Below, in pieces: positions 51,464-59,783 of a stretch of 64,000 bases of DNA. Source of the DNA: Streptomyces gardneri (GTDB taxonomy: Bacteria; Actinomycetota; Actinomycetes; Streptomycetales; Streptomycetaceae); assembly GCF_006539185.1 (NCBI RefSeq), contig NZ_BJMN01000020.1, positions 62,001-126,000 of the forward strand, in the 5' to 3' direction. Numbering within the stretch: position 1 is the stretch's first letter; each line of letters opens with the position of its first letter. The notes below the pieces were generated by a model that was not told the DNA's origin, ran no database searches, and saw only the letters and a list, made by a program, of their open reading frames with translations. A program made the position numbers and the translations under genes.

Positions 51464-52333
51464 CTACCCGGCCGGGACCAACTCCTCACGGCAGTCGCCG
51501 CAGACGGCCTCGGCGTCGCGACTGCGGAACGCCCGGTCGCACCCGTCGCAGGTGATGAGCGGGGCGGGCCCCTCGACGACCGACGGCGGCGGACCGGCGG
51601 GCAGCCGGGGCGGCAGGAGGGCGGAGAGGCGGTACTCCAGGAACCGGCCCGGGTGGTGGATGGGTACGTGGGCGGGCGGCAGGGCCGCCGTGAGCGTGCG
51701 GACGACCTGGGCCGGAGCGACTTCCCGGGCCAGCCATGCCTCGACGGCGGGCGCGAGCCGCAGGACCTCTCGCCAGGGCAACAGCAGCCGGGAGTCGACG
51801 GTCCGCAGCCGCGCGAGCAGGTCGGCGGCGGGCCCGGGGAGGGCGGGGGGTTCCGGGGTCGGTAGGTCCTCCGCGAGGCCCTCTTCCGGCACGTACTCGA
51901 TCGCGATCTCAGCCTCGACCTCGGCCACGGGCTCGGCCGCTCGCCGGGCCGACAAGCCGCACCCGGGCTTGTCGTACGACACGATCCGGGTGGCGAACCG
52001 CCCGCCCCCGAGAGGCATCCGATGCCGCTCCAAGTAGCCTTCGACGACCAGCTCGTTGAGGGCTCGGCGGATCGTGATCTCGCCCTCCTTGAAGCGGTTC
52101 GTGAGCGTCTTCACGGTGACGTCGGCGCCCTCGGGCAGCGACTGGATGTGGACCCCGAGCCCGATCGCCGCGGCCGACAGGGACGGATGCTGGGCGAGGT
52201 GATTGCCCACGATCGTGAACCGGTCGGTATGCCGGAACCGGACCCGGATCACCCCGGAGCGGGGCGCGTCGGCGGGAATCTCGAACGGAACAGGGCACGC
52301 GGACACGGCCGCGTTAGACTGCGGACAAGCCAT
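51464..52333 (-). CDS. Helix-turn-helix protein with C-terminal zinc-ribbon
   Basis: A 289-residue protein. The N-terminal ~110 residues form a winged HTH resembling a replication/helix-turn-helix module (FTIVGNHLAQHPSLSAAAIGLGVHIQSL; ITIRRALNELVVEGYLERHRM). A Pro/Ala-rich linker follows, then a second helical part (RLLLPWREVLRLAPAVEAWLAREVAPAQVVRTLTAALP) and a C-terminal CDGCDRAF ... CGDC zinc site. Many Streptomyces carry several paralogues of unknown target. The ATG at 52333 has AAGG 8 nt upstream. Confidence 0.75.
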   Translation of the reverse strand: MACPQSNAAVSACPVPFEIPADAPRSGVIRVRFRHTDRFTIVGNHLAQHPSLSAAAIGLGVHIQSLPEGADVTVKTLTNRFKEGEITIRRALNELVVEGYLERHRMPLGGGRFATRIVSYDKPGCGLSARRAAEPVAEVEAEIAIEYVPEEGLAEDLPTPEPPALPGPAADLLARLRTVDSRLLLPWREVLRLAPAVEAWLAREVAPAQVVRTLTAALPPAHVPIHHPGRFLEYRLSALLPPRLPAGPPPSVVEGPAPLITCDGCDRAFRSRDAEAVCGDCREELVPAG

Positions 52334-52525
52334 GGGGAAGCCTTAGATTCCTTCTTGGTCAGGCCCTCGCCAGGATGCCAGTCCTGTCGGGGGCCGAGTT
52401 GTTGCATATGCCGTTGTTGCGGCCGACCGTACCGCATCCGTCCGCACTCCGGACGCGCCTTCACCCGAACGTGTGGCAAGGCCAGTTGGGGAGCGGGAGG
52501 GATGGGTTGGGGAGTTCTCTTCCCG

Positions 52526-52963
52526 TTACTTGAAGAGGCGACGCGCCCCACCGGGGCGTGGCCGAGCGCGCCCCGGCCGACGACGAGTCGCCGCTCGGAA
52601 GAGGGCCAGAAGGGCCTGGGCCGGCGGTGCGTCCGCGTCGAAGAACTGCGTGGCCAGCGCGGGCGGCACGGCCGATCCGTGCATGCGGACCTCGTGGCAC
52701 GTGAAACAGAACGCCGCCTCGAACAGGGCCACGTCGAGCGAGTCCTCGTACGCCCGGATGCTCCAGCCCGGCGAGAACCCGCAGCGGTGCTGCTCACTGC
52801 CGGGCAGGCTCTCGATCAAGGCCAGTGCGTCGGCGGCCTCGCTCCCGGCCCAGTGGGCGACCACCCTGCCGGGATACGGGGCGCCCTGCTCGGTCGGAAG
52901 GGCGGAGATCCTTACGACCTCGATCAGCACGGTGGCGGCAACGGCTTCGGCGGGGAGCTGCAT
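52526..52963 (-). CDS. Hypothetical protein (145 aa)
   Basis: I do not recognise this gene. The 145-residue product begins MQLPAEAVAATVLIEVVRI, is rich in Ala/Pro/Gly, and contains FCFTCHEVRMHGSA, which might bind a metal (Cys, Cys, His, His). The C-terminal 20 residues are Arg-rich and low-complexity. Codon bias is coding-like. It lies downstream of the TPR regulator on the same strand, separated by a 149-nt stretch holding a gene fragment. Confidence 0.5.
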   Translation of the reverse strand: MQLPAEAVAATVLIEVVRISALPTEQGAPYPGRVVAHWAGSEAADALALIESLPGSEQHRCGFSPGWSIRAYEDSLDVALFEAAFCFTCHEVRMHGSAVPPALATQFFDADAPPAQALLALFRAATRRRPGRARPRPGGARRLFK

Positions 52964-53012
52964 GCACGCAGTCTGCCCGCCGGGCCGGCCGAGCCCCGGT
53001 GGGGCCTCGGAA

Positions 53013-53117
53013 TCAGCGCAGGAAGGTCTTGCGCCACTCCAGCGGCGACATGGTGAGCGCGGCCTCTGCGAGGGCCTGCGCGTAGTACCCGAAGTCGGGT
53101 TCCCGTCGCCGCTCAGG
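53013..53117 (-). pseudogene. C-terminal gene fragment without a start
   Basis: A 34-codon open stretch with strong coding character ends at a stop at 53013 and reads EPDFGYYAQALAEAALTM then SPLEWRKTFLR. It has no start codon after an in-frame stop at 53118 other than an internal ATG at 53051. It abuts the 3' end of the TPR regulator gene. It looks like the tail of a deleted gene; the parent family is unknown to me. Confidence 0.35.
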
Positions 53118-54444
53118 TCACCCGCAGCATCGGGCGACCTCGATCGAAGACCTCGCGCGCGTGGGTGTTGGCGAGATGCGGTCGAAGTGCGGAGAGCATG
53201 GCTCGCACCCGGTCGTCGCACCGGCCGGACTGTACGTGCGGGTAGTCGTCCAGGACCCGGTTCCAATCGACGCATGCCTCTTCCAGACGCCCGATCGCCA
53301 GTTTCCTCTCCGCGAGCATGGCGTTGTACCGCACTCTCGTCCGACGGTAGGCGGGCTCCCTCAGACGGTCGGCCAGTTCCAGGGACTCGATCGCACCGGC
53401 GACATCGCCGAGCTCATAACGGACCTGTCCCACGTGATAGTTCAGCGCGGACGGATCGTAGGACCCGAACGCCTTCGCCCCCGACTCCGCCTTGTCCATG
53501 GCCCTCTCCGCCTCCTTGATACGGAGCAGAGCGTCCACCCGGTCTCCGTCCTGTGCGGCGGCGTGGGCCTGCTGCCCCGCGAGGAAGGCGACCATGCGAG
53601 GACCGGCCTGCGGCGACGCAGCAGCGGCGGCGTCCGCCAGCCGCACGGCGAGAGGTCCGTGGCCGAGGTCGACGGCCTGCACGCTCATCCCGCGCAGGGT
53701 GGTGCAGTAGGTCAGGTGGTCGCCCGCCGCGCCGGCCAGTTCGAGGGCCTTGGTGTAGTACTGCTGAGCCAGGCCGTCCTTCCGCTCGTCCATCGCCATG
53801 TATCCGGTCAGATAGCAGTGGTCGGCAGCCGCCGACCGCAGAGCGTTCTTCACGTCGTCGGAGGCGGTTGCTCGAAGCGCGGAAACGATCGTGTTCACGA
53901 GGAAGGCCGCTGCCATGGGGCGGGCCATCCGGCCGCCGAACTTGTCGTCGAGATCGCTGATGTGCTCGGTCATGGCGGTGATCGCCGCGACCTCCGGACG
54001 CCCGATCCGCGTGTGCGGGTCGACCTGGACCTTCTCCAAGCGGTCCCGCACGTCCGGCCATCCGGGGATGACGGCGGCAGCCGAGAAGACTCCGGCACCG
54101 AGAACGCTTCTGCGTGATGGATCCATGTCCGCGCTCCCGAGGTCGGCCAGCCCCGCCACGGTATCCGGAGCGCCGCCGGACGGCTCGGGCGAAGGGGCGA
54201 ACCCGGCTGCGTACGCGCTGATGGGACGGCCCAGCCTGCGCGCGAGCGCCTCCAGGACCAGGGGACGGACCGGCTTCCTCGGAAGGCTGCCCGCCAGCCA
54301 ATGCGGCACTGCTGATTCGTCGTACTGGAACGGGATGCCGACCTCGGCTCCCACGCGGGCGACCGCGCGGATGAGCTGACCTCTCGACCAGCCGGATTCC
54401 TCGAAGAGCGCGGCCAGGGCGGTGTTCGGTGTGCGTGCCGTCAT
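53113..54444 (-). CDS. XRE-type regulator with TPR-like C-terminal domain
   Basis: A 443-residue protein. The N-terminus has a degenerate HTH (TALAALFEESGWSRGQLIRAVARVG ... PHWLAGSLPRKPVRPLVLEALARRLGR). Residues 100-130 contain an unusual SRRSVLGAGVFSAAAVIP, which resembles a Tat motif but is internal and typical of this Streptomyces regulator group. The C-terminal ~300 residues are TPR-like helices (YYTKALELAGAAGDHLTYCTTLRG; YELGDVAGAIESLELADRLREPAYRRTRVRYNAMLA). Related proteins act in developmental or signalling clusters with small partner genes. It is divergent from two small ORFs 164 nt away. Confidence 0.8.
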   Translation of the reverse strand: MTARTPNTALAALFEESGWSRGQLIRAVARVGAEVGIPFQYDESAVPHWLAGSLPRKPVRPLVLEALARRLGRPISAYAAGFAPSPEPSGGAPDTVAGLADLGSADMDPSRRSVLGAGVFSAAAVIPGWPDVRDRLEKVQVDPHTRIGRPEVAAITAMTEHISDLDDKFGGRMARPMAAAFLVNTIVSALRATASDDVKNALRSAAADHCYLTGYMAMDERKDGLAQQYYTKALELAGAAGDHLTYCTTLRGMSVQAVDLGHGPLAVRLADAAAAASPQAGPRMVAFLAGQQAHAAAQDGDRVDALLRIKEAERAMDKAESGAKAFGSYDPSALNYHVGQVRYELGDVAGAIESLELADRLREPAYRRTRVRYNAMLAERKLAIGRLEEACVDWNRVLDDYPHVQSGRCDDRVRAMLSALRPHLANTHAREVFDRGRPMLRVT

Positions 54445-54608
54445 GACTGCCCCCTGAACTTTCACGGCTTTCACGGGCCACTGCCGCTTCCACAGTACTC
54501 ACGGTCCGTGTCTGACAGTTGACTGAACATCACATCGCTGAGCAGAGCGGCACCCGTTGCGGCATCCCGCGAATGGGCGCCGCTGCGCCGCCGGAGAGGA
54601 ACACGTGC

Positions 54609-54782
54609 ATGACCACACCCGAACTGCCCCGCCGGATCCCCGGTTCCAGCGAACGGAGGCACACCGCCCCCGAGCCTGCCCCCGGCGCCCCGAGCCGGGC
54701 GCTCCGGATGCGCGCCGCCGCCGGCTGGGCGAGGTTCATGCGGCGGGCCGAGGTCGGGAACCCGCGAGAGGCGAAGATGTGA
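54609..54782 (+). CDS. Small basic protein (57 aa), hypothetical
   Basis: I do not recognise this gene. The 57-residue Arg/Pro/Ala-rich product begins MTTPELPRRIPGS and ends AEVGNPREAKM. The ATG has GGAGAGGA about 8 nt upstream. Its stop overlaps the GTG start of the following ORF (ATGTGA arrangement), so the pair is translationally coupled. It is divergent from the TPR-type regulator, a layout often seen for small partners of such regulators. Confidence 0.5.
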   Translation: MTTPELPRRIPGSSERRHTAPEPAPGAPSRALRMRAAAGWARFMRRAEVGNPREAKM

Positions 54783-54997
54783 ACGCGGTCGGCCACGACG
54801 GGTACGAGCAACACCCCCTGCTTCACAAGAGAGTCCGCGACATCGCCAGCCAGGGCGAGGGCGAACTGACGGCGGTGACGCACGAGCTGCACAGCGACGG
54901 CCGAGTGGTCCGTATCGCTCACATCCGGCCCGAGAGCGGCATCGAGTGGACGACCTCGGCCGACAACATCCACGCCGCCGCCCCCTGGCCGACATGA
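54779..54997 (+). CDS. Small conserved-looking protein (72 aa)
   Basis: A 72-residue acidic/neutral product (HPLLHKRVRDIASQGEGELT; AVTHELHSDGRVVRIAHIRP; ESGIEWTTSADNIHAA) with well-behaved secondary structure: a helix then beta strands. It starts at a GTG overlapping the previous stop. It probably forms a unit with the 57-residue protein and the divergent TPR regulator, as in Streptomyces regulator/small-partner loci. The function is unknown. Confidence 0.6.
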   Translation: MNAVGHDGYEQHPLLHKRVRDIASQGEGELTAVTHELHSDGRVVRIAHIRPESGIEWTTSADNIHAAAPWPT

Positions 54998-55072
54998 CCC
55001 GACTTGGTGCGTCGGGTGACCCCCACCCGAAAATCAGCGCGGACAGCCGGAGGGCGGTGCGAGGATGCCGGT

Positions 55073-55456
55073 ATGGCCAAAGAATTTCAGGTGACTTACG
55101 ACTGTGCCGATCCGGGCGCCGTGGCGGCCTTCTGGGCCGAGGTGCTGGGTTATCGCTTCCAGCCGCCGCCGGAGGGGTTCGTCGACTGGGCGGCCATCAC
55201 GGATCCGGACGGCAAGGGGCCGCGGATGTACTTCCAGAAGGTCCCGGAGGGCAAGACGGTGAAGAACCGTCTGCACCTGGACGTGCGCTCGGCGCCCGGT
55301 CTGACCGGGGACGAGCGGATGGACGCGCTGGAGGTGGAGGCCGCCAGGCTGGAGGGGCTGGGGGCGAAGCGGCTGTACCGGCTCGAGTCCGACGGCGAGA
55401 ACGAGGGGATCATCGTGATGGGCGACCCGGAGGGGAACGAGTTCTGCCTGGACTGA
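55073..55456 (+). CDS. VOC-family (glyoxalase-like) protein
   Basis: A 127-residue protein of the vicinal oxygen chelate fold (FQVTYDCADPGAVAAFWAEVLGYRF; RLHLDVRS; VMGDPEGNEFCLD). It belongs to the Glyoxalase_6-like group with no assigned substrate. ATG at 55073 has GAGG 8 nt upstream. A large hairpin lies 57 nt after its stop. Confidence 0.87.
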   Translation: MAKEFQVTYDCADPGAVAAFWAEVLGYRFQPPPEGFVDWAAITDPDGKGPRMYFQKVPEGKTVKNRLHLDVRSAPGLTGDERMDALEVEAARLEGLGAKRLYRLESDGENEGIIVMGDPEGNEFCLD

Positions 55457-55512
55457 GGGCGGAGAGGCGCAGGGGTCTCGGGAACGCGCGCGGGGGCGAG
55501 CCGACCGGCTTC

Positions 55513-55549
55513 CGGTAGTCCGCCAGGAGATACCTGGCGGTTGCTACCG
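55513..55549. promoter_or_regulatory. Large hairpin between the VOC gene and a hypothetical gene
   Basis: An inner perfect stem CCGCCAGG (55520-55527) / CCTGGCGG (55533-55540) has loop AGATA. An outer stem CGGTAG (55513-55518) / CTACCG (55544-55549) extends it, with a small internal loop. It ends 12 nt before the next GTG start and could be the VOC terminator or a structured leader. Confidence 0.6.
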
Positions 55550-55561
55550 ACGGAGTCCCCC

Positions 55562-55918
55562 GTGGCACGCACCGCACATCACTCTTCCGCCGCCCGCAGA
55601 CGGAGCACCGACGACTGGCTGCCGGGGCAGCCTTGGCGGTCCGTCGTCCTCTGCGACCTCCGCTACGGCTCCCCCGGGCCGCCGCGGCTCATCCGCCGCG
55701 CCGTGAACGTCTACTCCCTGCCCCGGCACCACCAGGACCGCACCGTCGCGCACTGGGCCGCGCAGGAGGAGCGCCGGGCCCGGCAGCGGCTCCGAAGCCG
55801 GGTCGGGGTCCTTCTGCGGCTGGTCAACTCCCCTGCCGGTGTGATTGACCTCGATTACGCGGACGTCGTGGACATTCCCCCGGCCCGCCATCGGCACAGT
55901 GGTGTCTGGTTCGCCTAG
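55562..55918 (+). CDS. Hypothetical basic protein (118 aa)
   Basis: A 118-residue Arg-rich product beginning MARTAHHSSAARRRSTDDW, with a distinctive middle (DWLPGQPWRSVVLCDLRYGS; VNVYSLPRHHQDRTVAHWAA). I do not recognise a domain. The GTG at 55562 has GGAG 6 nt upstream. It is preceded by a strong hairpin. Confidence 0.6.
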   Translation: MARTAHHSSAARRRSTDDWLPGQPWRSVVLCDLRYGSPGPPRLIRRAVNVYSLPRHHQDRTVAHWAAQEERRARQRLRSRVGVLLRLVNSPAGVIDLDYADVVDIPPARHRHSGVWFA

Positions 55919-55999
55919 GGCTCGGCCGGGCGATCTTCGAGGGGGACCGCTGCCGTGAGCAGCTACGCGGCCCGCGACGCGCGTGTCCTCACACCGGTT

Positions 56000-56015
56000 T
56001 GAGTAGCGCTACTCA
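56000..56015. promoter_or_regulatory. 16-bp perfect palindrome TGAGTAGCGCTACTCA
   Basis: A perfect dyad lies 71 nt before the small membrane protein gene, flanked by TT and GG. It is a probable operator for an unknown dimeric regulator; its TGAGTA/TACTCA arms resemble the GAGTAC/GTACTC dyads at 33130-33165. Confidence 0.6.
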
Positions 56016-56086
56016 GGTGCCGGGGGCGGCACCGCCGCAGGATCGAAGCGTCACGGCGCAACCGAACCGCCCAGGAGGAATCGATC

Positions 56087-56422
56087 ATGCGAGACAGCCG
56101 CCCCCGCACTCTCGTCCGGCTCACGTTCGCGAACCCCGCCTCGCTGGTCTACCTCGGCCTGGTGGTCGTGGCGTCGCTCCCTGTGGTGTTCGCCCCGTGG
56201 AGCGCAGACCCCTCCTTCGCGCCCCTCTGGCTCATCATGATCACCATGCCCACCAGTGGGTTCCTGCTCCTCCCCGAGTTCGCGAACGGCGACTCGGTTC
56301 TGTCGACCGGGTACTTTCTCTCGGCGATGGCCTTCTGCGCCCTGCTCCACGCCTTCCTCCTCGGCCTCGCCTACCGGGCCATCCGGAAGAGCCTGGCGCC
56401 GCAGGTCCGCACCACCGCGTGA
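56087..56422 (+). CDS. Small multi-span membrane protein (SCO4225-like)
   Basis: A 111-residue protein with three to four hydrophobic segments (SLVYLGLVVVASLPVVFAPW; PLWLIMITMPTSGFLLLPEF; GYFLSAMAFCALLHAFLLGL). I recall a Streptomyces family named after SCO4225 with this look; this is unverified and the function is unknown. It converges on the sacsin-like gene with 21 nt between. Confidence 0.65.
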   Translation: MRDSRPRTLVRLTFANPASLVYLGLVVVASLPVVFAPWSADPSFAPLWLIMITMPTSGFLLLPEFANGDSVLSTGYFLSAMAFCALLHAFLLGLAYRAIRKSLAPQVRTTA

Positions 56423-56443
56423 GCGGTCTCGCCCGGGCCCGGC

Positions 56444-59400
56444 TCAGTCGAACCAGCGGTCCCTCGCCAGTTCCGCCGTGCGGGACGGGTCCTCCAGGAG
56501 GGCCGCCACCTCGAAGCGGCGCGGCCATTGGGCGGCCGACCAGGCCAGGCCCGCCGCCACGCCCTCCAGGGTCGACGCGTGGAGGATGCCGTCGGGGGTG
56601 ACCCGCCAGTCCAGCTCCACGCCCGCCGCGCGGAGTTCCTCGTGCTCGATGTACGAGGAGGGGGTGGACGGGCCCAGGAGGGCGTGGACCGACGGCGGGA
56701 CCTCGTGCTCCTCGCCGACCGTCGTCACCTCCGCCTCGAACGCCTCGCTCAGGCGGCGGACCTGGAACAGCTCCGCCAGGTCGGCCGCGCGGGACGGGGC
56801 GACCGGGAGGAGCGGGGTGTCGCCGGTGAGGGGGAGGAGGTCCGGGGCGTCCGCCACCAGGGCTTCCGCCGCGTCCACGACGACCAGCTCCCCGTCCACG
56901 ACCGCACGCAGCTCGTCCGGGAGCGTCACCTGCTCCGGGTCCAGGTCCGCGAGGGCCGTGTAGAGGGCGTGGAGCTGGGGGGCCGTGACCTCGCGGGACG
57001 GGTCGGCCAGGCGGGTCAGGAGTTCCGCCGCGCCGCCCGGTTCCTCCAGCAGCGCCGCCACGGACGTGCGGACGCCCAGCGCCCTCAGGACCTGCTCGTC
57101 GTCGAAGCCGGTCGCGTCGGCGGAGTCGTACAGGCCGGCGAGGAGCGGGTCCGAGCCCTCGGCCCGGAGGCCCGCCGGGCGGCGGCCGTCCAGGACGGGG
57201 TGGTCCCGGAGCCACCACGCCGTGTACGAGCGGACCGTCTCCGTCGTGCCGTCCGGGAGGAGGATCCGTACGGGCTGGGTGAGCGCGTCGCGGAGCGGGG
57301 GCTGCGCCAGGAGGGCGAGCGCCTGCGGCCAGGCCTCGTCGTCCACCAGGTCCAGGTCCCGTACCGCCACGATCTCCGTCGCCACCGGCGGCACCGGCGA
57401 CTCCGGCAGGCGGTCCAGGACGTCCTCGCACCACACGTCGACCGCGTCGAGCAGCCCGGCGTCGTCCGGCTCCGGGTAGTCGCCCTCCCGCGGCTCGACC
57501 TCGTCCGGGTCGAGGACCAGGTCCGTCGCCCTGACCAGGGCGAAGTTCGCCAGGACCCCGCAGGCGGCCAGGGGGCGTTCGCCCCAGCGGGCGGCGAGCT
57601 CGGCGTCCACGAAGGGCAGTTCGTCCTCGCGCATCACGGCCGCGAAGGCGGAGCCCGGGAGCACCAGCTCGCCCGCCGGGGAGAGTTCGCCGTCCTCGTC
57701 GGGGAGGGCGAGGGCGCCCAGCCAGGGTTCGTCGCCCGGGTCGATCTCGGCGTCCCGGACGAGGGCGAGGACCGTGTCGGCCAGCTCTTCCGCGTCGAGG
57801 GTGTCGGCGTCCTCGTCCCAGATCTCCCCCGCGTCGAGGGAGGCCGCGACCGCCGCCCGCACCTGCGGGGTCGTCAGGACCGCGCGGGGCGTGGCGGGCA
57901 GGGCGCCCAGCTTCTCCAGGAGCGGGTGCGCCGCCTCCGGGTGCGCCACCTTCAGACCGAGCCGGGTCAGCTCGGCGGGGGTCCTGTCCTGCGGGAGCAG
58001 GACCTGACGGGGGCCGATCGTCGTGCGGATCCGGACGGCCTCGGTGTCGTCCGCGAGCGGTACCGGGAGGCCCGTCAGGCGGTCGGGGTCGACGCCGGCG
58101 AGGGAGTCGTAGAGCCGCCACCACCAGGACGGAGCCCTGTCGACCCCGGCGAGGCGGTCGACGGCCTCGGTGAGGGGGACCCGGCCCACGCCGAGGGTGC
58201 GGAGCTCGGGGCGGCGCTCCAGGCCCGCCGGGAGGAGCGTGGGGAAGACCTCCGCGAGGACGTCGACGGTGTCCGCGCCGGCGCCCTCGGCGACCTCGGC
58301 CTCGATGGGGCGGAGCGCGGGCAGTTCCTCGGTCGGGGCGGCCGGCGCCAGGAACGCGACCCTCGGCAGGCGGTCGAGGATCGCCTCGCGCAGCGCCCCG
58401 TCGAGCGGCCCCTTGCCGAGCGGGCCGGGGACGAGGTCGAGGGTCGAGGTCGTCACCGGGTGCCAGTCGGCGAGGAGTTCGGCGTACGCGTCGGCCGCGC
58501 GCTGCACCAGGAAGTCGGTGAGCGGGCCGGGCGCCGGGTGGCGCCGCGCGGTGTCCAGCGGCAGGGAGGCGATGAGGAGGGCGGGGATGCCGAGGGGCTC
58601 GTCGGTGGGGGTGGGGGCGTGGACGACGGGTTCCGTGCGGGGGTGGGCCGGGGCGCCTTCCCCGTCCACGGGTACGGCCCAGGTGACGGACCAGTAGGGG
58701 CGGAGGCGCTCCTCCACCGGGCGGTCCTTGAGGAGTTCGGAGTCGAGGGGCCCGCTGTGGGCGACGGTCCGCCAGCGGTGGGTGCCGGTCGCCGTGTCGT
58801 CGATGCGGACGTAGCCGTCGTCCTCGGAGCGGCGGAGGGTCCGTACCCCTTCGGCCGTCTCGACGACGATCTCCGCGAGGCCGGGGAGCGTGAGGAGCAG
58901 GGCGTCGTCGACGGAGGCGAGGAGGCGTTCGGCGAGGTCCTGGGCCGCGGTGTCCCGCAGCGGGAGGACGACGACCGTGTCGTAGCCGTCGGGCGCGGTG
59001 CCCTCGGCGGGCAGCGGGAGCCGCAGGAGGGGTACGTGGCCGTCCCGGCGGCGCAGTTCGTCGCCGAGGCCCGGGCTGTACCGGGCGGATTCGGCGGCGA
59101 GTTCGCGGGCCTCCGCGAGGGACCAGCGGACGCCGCCGTGGCGGCCGAGGACGGCGGGCTCGTCGGAGACGGCGAGGACGGCGGCGAAGCCGACGCCGAA
59201 GCGGCCGACGGCACCGTGCCCGCCGGACCCGCCCGGACCGCTCTGGTCGCGCTTGGCGGAGGCGCGGAGCGTGGACAGCGACTCGGCGCCCGCGGCGTCC
59301 AGCGGAGCGCCGGTGTTGGCGGCGGCGAGGATCGCGGGGCTCTCGTGGTCCGCGGGGTGGAGGGTGAGGCGGAGGCGGCCGGTGACGCCGGCGCGGTGGG

Positions 59401-59596
59401 CGGCGTCGGCGGCGTTCTGGGCGAGCTCGACGACGAGCCGGTCGCGGTAGCCGCCGAGCGCGAGGTCCTCCTCGGCGTTGGCGTCCTCCCGGAACCGGGC
59501 GGGCGAGGCGCCCCAGGCGTCGAGCACTCCCCGCCGCAGCCGTGCGGTGCCGAAGGGATCGGTTCCGTCGGTCGTCGTCCGGACGCTGACGCTCAC
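56444..59596 (-). CDS. Sacsin/Hsp90-like GHKL ATPase protein
   Basis: A 1050-residue cytosolic protein. The first ~230 residues form a sacsin-type GHKL ATP-binding domain: N-box VVELAQNAADAA (E57, N61, D64), G1-like AANTGAPL (92-99) and G2 GRFGVGFA (131-138). The remaining ~800 residues are Glu/Asp/Leu-rich with no recognisable domain (PLLRLPLPAEGTAPDG, ASWWWRLYDSLAGVD). Such proteins are labelled 'sacsin N-terminal ATP-binding-like domain-containing' or molecular chaperone; the client is unknown. GTG at 59596 has GGAG 6 nt upstream; GTG 59608 is an alternative without a ribosome site. The conserved size suggests a core gene. Confidence 0.85.
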   Translation of the reverse strand: MSVSVRTTTDGTDPFGTARLRRGVLDAWGASPARFREDANAEEDLALGGYRDRLVVELAQNAADAAHRAGVTGRLRLTLHPADHESPAILAAANTGAPLDAAGAESLSTLRASAKRDQSGPGGSGGHGAVGRFGVGFAAVLAVSDEPAVLGRHGGVRWSLAEARELAAESARYSPGLGDELRRRDGHVPLLRLPLPAEGTAPDGYDTVVVLPLRDTAAQDLAERLLASVDDALLLTLPGLAEIVVETAEGVRTLRRSEDDGYVRIDDTATGTHRWRTVAHSGPLDSELLKDRPVEERLRPYWSVTWAVPVDGEGAPAHPRTEPVVHAPTPTDEPLGIPALLIASLPLDTARRHPAPGPLTDFLVQRAADAYAELLADWHPVTTSTLDLVPGPLGKGPLDGALREAILDRLPRVAFLAPAAPTEELPALRPIEAEVAEGAGADTVDVLAEVFPTLLPAGLERRPELRTLGVGRVPLTEAVDRLAGVDRAPSWWWRLYDSLAGVDPDRLTGLPVPLADDTEAVRIRTTIGPRQVLLPQDRTPAELTRLGLKVAHPEAAHPLLEKLGALPATPRAVLTTPQVRAAVAASLDAGEIWDEDADTLDAEELADTVLALVRDAEIDPGDEPWLGALALPDEDGELSPAGELVLPGSAFAAVMREDELPFVDAELAARWGERPLAACGVLANFALVRATDLVLDPDEVEPREGDYPEPDDAGLLDAVDVWCEDVLDRLPESPVPPVATEIVAVRDLDLVDDEAWPQALALLAQPPLRDALTQPVRILLPDGTTETVRSYTAWWLRDHPVLDGRRPAGLRAEGSDPLLAGLYDSADATGFDDEQVLRALGVRTSVAALLEEPGGAAELLTRLADPSREVTAPQLHALYTALADLDPEQVTLPDELRAVVDGELVVVDAAEALVADAPDLLPLTGDTPLLPVAPSRAADLAELFQVRRLSEAFEAEVTTVGEEHEVPPSVHALLGPSTPSSYIEHEELRAAGVELDWRVTPDGILHASTLEGVAAGLAWSAAQWPRRFEVAALLEDPSRTAELARDRWFD

Positions 59597-59783
59597 GTCT
59601 GACTCCACTCTGCGGGGCGGTGATCTGGGCGGTGATCCGAGCGATCACCCGGGCGGTGACACTGCCGGACCCGAAGGTCCGGGGCCCGAAAGGTACCGCG
59701 CTCCGCCCCGCCCCGGCCGCCGGGGCGCGACCCCGCCCCGGGGCGCGCGGAAGCACATCCCGGGGAGGGAGACACGTCAGGGG

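Noticed and set aside
53860..54120. Tat signal in the TPR regulator (SRRSVLGAGVF)
   Set aside because: The motif is about 100 residues from the start, after an HTH region; it is common in this regulator family and cannot serve as an N-terminal signal.
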